Assembly (NCBI GenBank): GCA_031289655.1
Contig: JAITPC010000016.1
Coordinates: forward strand, 1-35,395
Direction: 5' to 3'
Origin: Mycoplasmataceae bacterium
Lineage (GTDB): Bacteria; Bacillota_I; Bacilli_A; Mycoplasmatales; Mycoplasmoidaceae
Length of the DNA stretch: 35,395 nt
A model generated the notes under the pieces. The model was not told the origin of the DNA, did no database searches, and saw only the letters and a list, made by a program, of their open reading frames with translations. Below are positions 26,193 to 35,395 of the stretch, one piece after another. A program made the position numbers and the translations under genes. Position 1 is the stretch's first letter. Every line of letters begins with the position of its first letter.

Positions 26193-28154
26193 TTATTTAG
26201 TTTTAACTATTTCACCAATCATATACTCAACAGCAATCATTGCTCGAACATCATTTTCACAATAAATTTTAAGATTATTCGCTATCTTGTTTCACTCATT
26301 ATCATCTATAATATTAAAGAATCTTTTGGTGGATTCTTTTTGTGCCTCTGTCCCGTTATGAATCATTTCTAATGTTTTATAATCCAAACATTTTGTTGCT
26401 TTAAATATATCCGGGTAATATTTTTCAACAATTGGCAAAACCTTTTTTATAGAATAAAATCCATGGTTTTTTTCAATTGCTATTGCTGATTCTTTTTGTA
26501 AATTAAATAAATCAGCCAAATCAAAAATATTATTAATGATGATATCAATCTTTAATCCATACTCTGTTGCATATGTTTTATGATTTATATTAAAGAGCAT
26601 TTTCATTTCTTCTAATCTACTTTTCTCAAATCCTTTATTATAAACGATATATAAATATTTATCGCACAATTTCAAATTGGTTGATGGCATAATAGCATCA
26701 ATAATTTGTTTATATGAATCTAAGGTCATTTTTAACGGATCTATTACCAAATTGTTTGATTCACTTATTCTTTTATCACCATGGTCAAAAATTACTGATA
26801 CTTGATTTACTGTTTGCATAAATGGTAAAGTATTGTCAATAACCCTTGTTGCTAAATTAATTGATTCAAAATCAAAATATACCTTTTTATCATGAAGTTT
26901 AATCATGTTAAATGTGCTTATTGCAGATTGATCAAAACCACCAAGTGCAAAATTATGTTTTTTTATCAATGCCAAATATCTTTTCCAAGCTTTAAGTGGT
27001 TTAGTCATTGAAATAATATTGACAAAATTTTCATAATTATCATGATTCATATAACTTTTAATGGCATTTTTAAAAGGAACTAAATTTCCTGAATAATGAA
27101 AATGAAATAAATCGTTACGACTTAAATAATAATCTCTGATATTGGGTCAGTAATCATTATTTTTAATTCAGCTCTTGTATTTTTCACTTGGTTTAAATTG
27201 AGGACGTAAATCGATATCTGCATTGAATAATTCTTCAATAATTAAATCAAAATTATTCTTCATCATTTCATAATTTTTAAAAAAATCCTTTCATTTGCTA
27301 TCAATATTCCCATTTTTTTTATTTTTTATCAAAGGAATAAAGTTTTTTTGATAAATAAGATCACTGAATTTTATTCCTCTAACACTTGCATCTTTATAAG
27401 ATGCTGTTTTTTCAATATATTCATCACTATATTTATCTATTTTTTTATCATCCATTTTAAATTTAAAACCAGACTTGCTTGAACATGCGTATTCACTAAA
27501 TTTAAAACCAATGTCATTTTTTTCACTAAAACGATAATCTATAAAACACAATTTAAATTCATCAATATTATTTTTAAATAATTTATTAATAGTTTGGTTA
27601 ATAATTAATGCTTGATAAGTAATATCAATTAAGTGAACAAGTTTAATAGTCGTCGTTCCTTTTGTTTCGATCAAAATAAAATGATTATTTCTTTTAACAA
27701 AACCATCTGGTCTAGCAATTGCTTTATTGTCATAAAGAAACGTAGGTTGAAAAATTATAATATTCTCATTTTCCTTTAATAATTCAATCGTTTTTTGATA
27801 ACTTGACTCATTATTAAATTTATATTGATCATGTTGATCAAAATCAAATGCAATGCAATCTAAATATTTATCTTTCATAAACTGCTTAGATTCCTTATCA
27901 ATTTTATTTCCTTCATATATTTTAGGATCGTTTTTATCTAAATCAACATTGTTCTGCTTTTGATCATTAAAAAAATCATAGCTGTCAATTTCTTCATCAT
28001 TTTCTTCATCTTCCTCGTAATCTAATTCTTTTTTTGTTAAATTTTTAAGATAATCGGTGATTAATGTTGTTGGTCAAAATCATTCGTCCTTATTACGATA
28101 AAAATATCTTTGGAAATCATATTTCCTAATATATTTCGGTTTGCTAATTAACAT
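26193..28154 (-). CDS. DUF2779 nuclease (RecB-like plus DEDD exonuclease)
   Basis: A 653-aa protein resembling the mollicute DUF2779 family. N-terminal half: PD-(D/E)xK nuclease residues Asp150 in ARPDGFV, then Glu163 and Lys165 in ILIETKG, as in RecB/Cas4-type domains. C-terminal half: DnaQ-like 3'-5' exonuclease with DFE at 428-430 in VYFDFES and a late 'IYCENDVRAMIAV' (the last acidic residue), after a 'CLDYKTLEMI' block. The acidic stretch near residue 50 is a linker. It likely acts on DNA ends or RNA; the exact role is unknown. It overlaps the 7-TM gene by 11 bases. Many Trp are TGA-coded. Confidence 0.78.
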
Positions 28155-29199
28155 TTTGCTTTTTATTTAAATCAGTAACATATCAATAATCTGTTAACAA
28201 ATTTGTTCCACCGATCATAGCACCAATTCCACCAAAGCCAATTGCTAAAATATCAAATCATATATATCTTTTAACTATATGTTTGTGTATGTTGATTCAA
28301 ACAAGCAATGCAATTGATGAACCAATAAATACAAGACACATAAATGGCAGAAAAACATACATGATAGTTATTTTTGATGCCGCATCAAAATGTATTGGTG
28401 AACTAAATAATATGGCATAAATGAATAAAATAATCACTGGCATTGTGACAATATCAATCACACACATATTAAACATAAATCTTTTTTTGTTTAACAAAAC
28501 TGCTGTCGCATTGTTTTTGTTATAAATGTATTTGTTATTACTTCCTCATTTCTGAAAAGTTTCATAAATATAAGCGGTAGTAACTTTAACTTGATAACAA
28601 ATAAAAAAGATAATAAAAAATAACATTATTCATCCAAATGGTGTGAAAATATTTGAATAAACACCATCAGGAGAAACAATAAACCTTGTCAACAAAGATG
28701 AAAATGTTGAATATACTCCACCCAAAGGAGAAACATATACAGACTGCGTTGGAATACCACAAGATATTAAAATAATAAAAAGAAAAAAAGCAAATATGCA
28801 AAATGGAAAAAAACAAAAATAAGTTAATTTATGCTTAGATAATTTAAATTTTCATTCATGTTCTAATAATAATCCTATTGCCAATGAAATAGCCATTAGC
28901 AATATGATTACCACATCTAAATAACTAACTCAATGTAAATATGGATGATTGTTAGCGTCAAATGCATAAAATCCCATAAATTTACCTGATAAATTAAGGC
29001 TTTGGAAATTATTTGAGGAAACAATTAATCCACAAGAAGTAGTGATGAATAGCGAAACAACAGCTAATACTAGAGCAACAATAAAGCAAATATGCACAAT
29101 TCTTTTTTCTTTATTTAAATCTACCTTGCCCGCATGTTTATCATGCAATTTAGCAATATGCTTTTGATGTTCTTTATTAAAAAAACTATATTTCATCAT
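28144..29199 (-). CDS. Seven-TM membrane protein, hypothetical
   Basis: A 351-aa protein. A basic, His-rich cytosolic start (about 35 residues) is followed by about seven hydrophobic segments (around residues 36-57, 90-112, 118-138, 166-188, 220-242, 255-280 and 290-312). The family is unknown. It lies 2 bases after the giant surface protein stop and overlaps the start of the DUF2779 gene, so the three form one operon. It could assist export or anchoring of the surface protein, which is inference from position only. Confidence 0.6.
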
Positions 29200-29201
29200 A
29201 A

Positions 29202-32200
29202 TTAAAATCCTGTACCACTATCCCCTTTCTTCGACTTAGAGGAAACTGTGCCATCTTCTTCATCTTCTTTTAGCAATTTTTTAGCTCTAGCCTTATTAAC
29301 AAAAATTTTCGCAACAAAGCCAATACCAATCGCGCCAGCAATTCCACCAATAATTTCGCCAATTAAAGCTCCGACAGAACCATGGTTAGTTGGGCCGGAT
29401 ATTTCAACATTAAAACCAAAAGTAAATGCAATAGGAGTAATTGATGAACCATAAAAACTTATTTCATAAGTAGCATTAATAGTGTATAATCCATAATATT
29501 TTTTAAGTTCATCCTTCGAAAATTTACTTATATCAATTTTTAAACCAATTGAACCGAAATTATCAGTAGTGTAATCTTTATTTAAACCAAATTCAATACC
29601 CTCAGGTAAAGCAACTGACTTACCATTTTGCATAACTGTTAATTTTGTATTAATATTTTTCGCTATTTTTTGATAAATCCAATTTATTGCAGTTGTATTT
29701 TTAGCTGTATTAGGATCGAAATGATTTGGATCAACTTTCAATGTGAAAGAAGGTTTAACAAAATCATTTTCGCCAGCATGTCACTTAACGTTATCTCCAT
29801 TATTGACGTTGGTACCGTTTTCATCAATGTAAGTAGCTGTTAAAGTTTGTGGACTAATTGTATATGAATGAATTGGCTTTTTAATATCAGTTGTATACAC
29901 AGCTAAGCCTGTTTGACCTTCAACATTTGCCAATAATTGAATTTGATAATCAAAATTTTTTGCAAAATTAGGATCGTCAGGTGTAAATCCTTGAGCTTTA
30001 TCTTTGGCATAATAAATGGAAAAATGAATAATATCACCAACTTGTAAAACATTTACTGTTAAATAATCATTCGTAAATGCTTGTCCATTTTTTAATAATT
30101 GTCCATAATAGTGAGCATTTTTAAATTCAGCATTGGTATCATTAATTTCAAAGTTTGCGCTAATAGTTTGTTTTTCGCCCCATAGACATCCAGTAGTATA
30201 ACTCCCGTCGGTATTCATAATTACTCCTCCTGCTGTAAAACCTAACAAATCGACAGTTGGACCAGAAACAGGATAATTGTCATTATTAAAAATTTGTATT
30301 TTTATAGAAGCGGAACCATCATTAGTTTTTGAAAACGTTGCTCCTGATTCAATAATTGTATATGTAATTTTTGGTGTAATTGTATATGTTTCAATATCAA
30401 CTGCCACCTCTGCTGGCCATGAAACAGTGCCATCACCTTTAGTGTCTGTTGTAATTTTAAACCCAGTTATTGTACTACCACTAGAATTAACCACGTCGAT
30501 ATCTCATTGGACAGAATAATCAGTTCCATATTTTCCTAAATTTACTGAAAAACTAGCAGGATCGGGCAAACTATAAACACCATTAACTTTTCCTCCGGTT
30601 AAATTATTTCCAATGGTAAATTTATCAATATTATCATTAGTAATCATAATATTTGTAGCATCATACCATCAAAGAGTTATTACATTGGATGTCGAACTTT
30701 TGAAAGGATTTGAAGTAAGTGTTTGAGTACTTCCACCTAATGAATCATTAATGATGACTCTGCATGATGTATCAAATTCAATTGGTGTCCATCCTGCTTC
30801 AGTTTCTCCTGTAGTACTTAAATTTTTTACACTTAATGTCGCAACTGATGTTGTGCCAGTTATTTCAACCAGGTCCTCTAAAGAAGTTTGCTTTGAAGTA
30901 TCCTTGGCAACTATTGTTCAATTAAAGGTTAATGTAAAATCTGAAAGTTTAGAAGGATCAAAAGATGATGGCTCAAATTTTAAAGTTGCGTTACAAGTTG
31001 TTGTACCTGTATCACTTGATCCGGCTTGCATCGGGTCAAAAGAATCACCCGATGTAACATCAATACCGGAAAGTTTTCAAGCAGTAAAAATAAAGGATGT
31101 AGATTTTGGAGCAGTTGCATCACTAAATGTATATGTTAAAGTAATGGTATATACATCAGCGCTAACACTGCTTCAATCGTTTTTATGAAATTTAAATGTT
31201 GGGGCAGATGAATCAGTCGTATAATCTAATTCCAATAATGTTGTTGGAATATTTACCACAGAACCCCTGCTATTTTTTATTTCAAAAGTTGGGTCTAATG
31301 AAGGGTGACCTCCTGAATTGAAAGAATATATCTTTGTTCCTAATTCACCACCAGTTTGGTTAGAACATAAAATATTATCAGTTATTCCAGTGTTTGATGA
31401 AAATGAAATTGTTGGATCTGACAACGGACCAACTTCCAATGTGTATAATTGGCTTTTATAAATTGAGGCATCATCGCTAGCGCTAACTGATGTCGTGAAT
31501 GTATATTGTTTAGAGGTGCCATCAGAATATCAAGTTCCTCCTAGTGTTAAAGCATTTGCTGCAATTGTAGCAGTTGCTGATGCTGGAAGTGTTGGTGTTG
31601 AACCCGTATAACTAAGAGCAAAATTATCTGTTGGATATCCAGTTCCACTACCAACTGGTTTAAAACCATTTTGGTAAATAAAACTTACAATAGGAACCGG
31701 ATATGAGTAAGTTAATGATCAAACACTATCGGAAAACCCTTGTTGAAAATCAGTTGATGTTGCATTAACATTCATATCAGAAATCTGCCATAAATTAATT
31801 GAATATGTTTTATTAGTAATTGATGTTTTATTAGAATCATCGATTGGAGAACAGGCGATGGCAAAAGTGTATAAACCACATAACGAAATATCTGGAATTG
31901 CAGGAATTGTGATTACTGGAGTTGCATTAATTAAGTCACCGCTGATAGAAGAACTGACTCCAATAATACTATTTCATCCAACTGGAACAGGAGCAGATGT
32001 CTTGCCATCAGGATAATAAGTAGCATTTATTATTTTTGTCTCAAACTGAGATAAATCTAGCGCGTGGATTGTTGGCTGAACGCTTGGACTAAAAGTAGCA
32101 GTTGCTAATGTATCACTTGCAGTTGATCCTGCTTTCATTTGTTGAGCAACCTGGAAAACAGAGCTAGTATAAGTAATATTGCCAAATTTAACACTTCAAA

Positions 32201-34151
32201 AATCTAAATTGATCGAATCACTAGCATATATCTTTTTATTTAAATAGATGGAATTTACTCCTGGGGTTAATGTAATAACACTATCATTACTTCCGGCTGA
32301 AAAAGGTGTAGAGATAGTATATTTTGGTGCAATCAATCACTTACCGTCCTCATCACTATTTCCTCAACCATCTGGTTTAGCAGTCTTATCTGAATTGACA
32401 CCTTGATCACTTAATGCAATTTGTTGTATTGCAATTACGCCGTCATTACTTGATTGATTAAAAAGAATTGTTAAATCACTTGCGGGCATATAAGCATTAT
32501 GTGGAAGTGGTGTTATTTTTATAATGTTTGCGCCATCAAATGATCCAGGATCGCCAAAAAGATAAGTTGGGATGTCTGTAGTAGCGCCAGCATAAGTAGA
32601 AGGAATAGAGGAAGGTATTTCAAACTCATAACTAGTTGGGGCAATATATTTTCAACTAAAATAAGAAGTTTGAGAAGAAGGAGCTGTACTAATGGTTGGA
32701 TCGATTGCCTTACAATAAGTAGAATACATTGCATTATTGATATCATAACTTCCGCTTGGACTTGAATTAAAATCGAATGGCACATGTAACGTTAAATCTT
32801 TGCCGACAGAAAACTTACTCAAACTATTTTTTAACCCAATTAAAAAATTCTGACTCGGATTTGGATCGGGTAAATATATATCGCTAATTTTGAATGTATT
32901 TGCTCCATCATATGTTCCAAAAATATCATTAGCACATTCTTCGATTCCTAATTGGCCAATTTGTTTATTAGGCTCTGGGAAATATAAGGACAATTTACTG
33001 CCATTGGTATAACCAACACGATAAAACGCATAACTTCCAACTGATTGAACAGAGTTGGGCAAAAATAAACTATATGATGGATCATTGTTGTGAACATTAA
33101 AAGAATTTAACGCCACATCATTAGTAAAAAATCTTGCAGGGATATTTTTTAAAGTCGCTTCATTATAATTTCCAGTTGGTGCACCATACTCACCTCAATG
33201 TCTTTGAAATAAATTAATTCCTGTAAGTTTAGTGTCACCTTCAAAAACACCAATATTTGTTGCATAGTCTCCGCCAGTAGAAGAATATATCGGCGTTGGG
33301 ACATTAGTGGGATCTATAGCGAAATCAACCACCTGGATCGGACTAGGCCCATATGGTTCATCAATATAAGTAATTTCATTGTGGCTACTAAAATCAACCT
33401 CATTTAAATTCGTTGCCCTGCTAAAAGCACCGGCGTGGATAACTTTAATTTTGGCATAGTTCATAACACTGCCATCAGTATTAAACTTCACATCGCGTAA
33501 TGAAGAAAAAGCTGGGGCAGGAGTTCCGTTTGGAAGAAGATAATAATCATGAAAATTACTAGCGCCAGGGACATTATTTGTAAATATTCTTGCATCACCG
33601 CTGAATGAATAATATCCAATTTCGTTTAACGGGCTTGGTGTGCCAGACCTTTTATCATTAACATTGATTGTTGTAATTTTACTAAGTGAATTAGTGATAG
33701 CATCAGTATAATAACCCGGGGTAATCAAATTTGTTGGGGTAATTGAATCATTGTTAAAGTCCAACATTGTGATCCCACCAATTGGTGTATTCCCTGTTGA
33801 ACTAGTATATTGAGAATAATAAATATCAGGGGAAGCAACATTGATAAAATCAATTGTATCATAAGAAATTCAATTAACTGGAGTTTGGGGAGTAATTGTA
33901 CCATCTGTTGTGGGAACTTCTAATCTAGCAGAATAACCGCCATCATTAGCGAGCCTTGCTGAAACCAATGTTTGATCTAAAGCAGCTGGAGCTGTTGTTG
34001 GAGCAATTGCTTCTTCTTGATTAGTTTTATTTTCATTTGCCTGGGGTAAAAATAAGTAGTTTTCCGCCAATGAATAAGTTATTAAACTCATTGCTGTTGC
34101 TACTGCCAATATTGAAAATAAAATTTTTACTTTTTTATTTGCTTTTTCCAT
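29202..34151 (-). CDS. Giant BspA/LRR-type surface protein
   Basis: A single 1649-aa open frame once TGA is read as Trp; I checked 30495-32652 codon by codon and found no TAA or TAG. There is an N-terminal signal-anchor (residues 8-28, KILFSILAVATAMSLITYSL). Residues about 150-400 carry BspA-like LRR_5 repeats (GAFSRATNLNEVDF, VFEGDTKLTGINLF, FLPNSVQSVGSYAF). A long Ser/Thr/Asp-rich, Ig-like beta region follows to about 1590, then a C-terminal membrane helix (about 1594-1617, GALIGEIIGGIAGAIGIGF) and a charged cytosolic tail. It is probably a membrane-anchored adhesin. A TATAAT lies 7 bases before the ATG. Confidence 0.8.
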
Positions 34152-34158
34152 TGTTTAT

Positions 34159-34166
34159 ATTATAAT
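34159..34166. promoter_or_regulatory. -10 box of giant surface protein (palindromic)
   Basis: ATTATAAT again. Only the minus-strand use (7 bases to the ATG at 34151) leads to a gene; on plus it would point antisense into the upstream Gly-rich gene. Confidence 0.55.
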
Positions 34167-34178
34167 ATAGAAACAATT

Positions 34179-35395
34179 CTAATTTATTCAACTAATCCTA
34201 GCATAAGGAGTCGAATTGCCTATTAGTGTTGTATTGTTCGGCTGAACAGTTGTATTCTTGCCATCAATCATTATAAATCCTTCGGGTATTCATTCTCTAC
34301 TTTGTCCTTCAACATCTGGAAGTACTAACGTTGAGATATTGCCTGTAGTTTTAGGAGTTCGATTTGCAGCAATATCAGTTAGGGGATTGGCAATCGAAAT
34401 GCAACCATTCATTCCACTAACAAATGAAGAGCCGCCAGCAGAACCAATACGATAATTCCTGAATGAAGCGCCCATACCTCCATAGTAACCACCCGGCCCA
34501 CTTGTACCATAACCTCCATCTCCATATCCGCCTACACCAAAAGAACCTCAATGATTTATTTCAGGGTTGGTTGGCGTTCCGCCGGAAGTTTGGGTGGCAG
34601 GAACACTGGGATTGGATGTTGAGGGAAAGGAAATAATTCCACCAGCATCTCCACCTTGACCTGCAGCAGCTCCGGTAGACCATCCATTCCCGCCACCTCC
34701 GCCTGCAACCATTATTCTACTATTTAATGATATTGGATCTGACCACCCATTGGTGTATGTTGTATTATTATTTGGCACTAATCTAAAATCAGTTGCACCT
34801 CCACCTGCACCAGTTGAACCACCGGTATTTGGTGCGGCATTATAAAGACCGCTAGTGTGTTCTCCAAAAGCCCCTACATACACATATATTTTTTGATTTT
34901 GTTTTAGATAATAGTTGGTGGAAACATAACCGCCTTTCGTTGTTCATCCATTCCTGCCACTAGAACCCGCACCCCAAGCTTCCAATACATAATATCCATC
35001 TTGTGGAGCGGTAAAAGTTTGAGTAGCGCCTGTATAAGCAAAATTGCTAATATTAAAAGTTGGAAAAGTTAAACTAAAAGTTTTAGTGACACTCCCGCTA
35101 TACATCGAACCAGTTTTAGCACTAAAAATTATAGTTCCAGTATTTGCTTTTTGAGAACTACTACTGCTAAAATCCATTTTATCAATATTTAACTGATTAA
35201 TACTTAATCCTGGATTTTGAAGCATGAATTGGTTTAGTAAATAAGATCTAGGACTGGTTTGTGCGGTAATATTAATATAGGTTTGCGATGAAATAGTATT
35301 AGTAATGGCGCTCGTTAGTGGTGTTAATGTTCCAATTACAAAGTCAAAATTAACTGAACTATTATAAAATGGATTTCTGTCAGTTGCACTTAAAG
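34179..35395 (-). CDS. Gly-rich surface protein, partial (C-terminus)
   Basis: An open frame from the window edge to TAG at 34179; the N-terminus lies outside. The visible 405 residues contain a Gly-rich (ALK/LTK-type, Gly_rich) domain. First comes 'FTAPQDGYYVLEAWGAGSSG' leading into 'GGYVSTNYYLKQNQKIYVYVG', then 'GGGATDFRL', 'RIMVAGGGGGNGW' with 'GQGGDAGGI', 'GGYGDGGYGTSGPGGYYGG', and finally 'GSAGGSSFVSG'. Upstream residues are Ser/Thr-rich beta repeats like those of the neighbouring giant protein. It is likely extracellular. No C-terminal membrane segment is visible, so anchoring must be N-terminal. Confidence 0.78.

Noticed and set aside
30277-31188. Plus-strand open frames opposite the giant surface protein
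   Set aside because: They lie fully antisense to the coding frame and show shadow composition (Val/Ser-rich) with no start signals.
29202-34151. Many separate small proteins in the surface-protein region
   Set aside because: All pieces share one reading frame and are separated only by TGA, so they are one 1649-aa gene.
1-35395. CRISPR array, rRNA genes, insertion sequences or transposases
   Set aside because: No direct-repeat/spacer pattern, rRNA-like block, transposase motif or terminal repeats were seen on reading through.

Overview
The window looks like a mollicute (Mycoplasma-like) chromosome segment. It is extremely AT-rich, and nearly every gene contains in-frame TGA codons at tryptophan positions (genetic code 4). 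There is a DnaB/DnaI replication-initiation pair, lipoproteins with Cys lipoboxes, and very short intergenic spaces. The genus cannot be fixed from the sequence. The BspA-like and Gly-rich giant surface proteins and the scrambled ribosomal clusters point away from the classic M. genitalium-type layout.

Layout. 1-3.0 kb: dnaB, dnaI, tRNA-Arg(UCU), plsC. 3.0-5.8 kb: a shortened ribosomal operon rpsC-rplF-rplR-rpsE-rplO that lacks the eight genes normally between rpsC and rplF. 5.8-10.2 kb: an ftsK-like gene with a damaged P-loop, a HAD protein, a stand-alone 5'-3' exonuclease, a small lipoprotein with a poly-G tract in its signal peptide, and plsY. 10.4-15.0 kb: an accessory island with a DUF262/HNH (GmrSD-like) gene containing a (TA)9 repeat, a divergent C5 cytosine methyltransferase thrown out of frame by a G9 tract, an HNH nuclease, and a glycosyltransferase-like gene with a G7 tract attached to the end of rplM-rpsI. 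15.0-21.5 kb: rpsI/rplM, alanine racemase (frameshifted at an A7 run), a multi-pass membrane protein, a 553-aa lipoprotein, an ABC transporter pair with a C9 tract, tRNA-Lys(CUU) and a small membrane protein. 21.5-25.2 kb: truA, ecfT, ecfA2, ecfA1 and a small Cys-rich protein. 25.2-35.4 kb: a lipoprotein with two separate poly-G/C tracts (promoter and signal peptide), a DUF2779 nuclease, a 7-TM protein, a 1649-aa BspA/LRR-type surface protein, and the C-terminal end of a Gly-rich surface protein running off the right edge.

How it works together. Most first-in-operon genes have TATAAT 6-12 bases before the start codon, which implies leaderless mRNA. Genes inside operons instead use TAATG overlaps or Shine-Dalgarno sequences. 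Several divergent pairs share the palindrome ATTATAAT, which is a -10 box on both strands. Long G/C tracts, improbable in such AT-rich DNA, sit exactly in surface lipoproteins, a DNA methyltransferase, a glycosyltransferase-like gene and an ABC transporter. Together with the (TA)9 tract in the DUF262 gene they suggest a contingency-locus (phase variation) programme covering both surface antigens and restriction/defence. That programme is the most interesting feature of the window.
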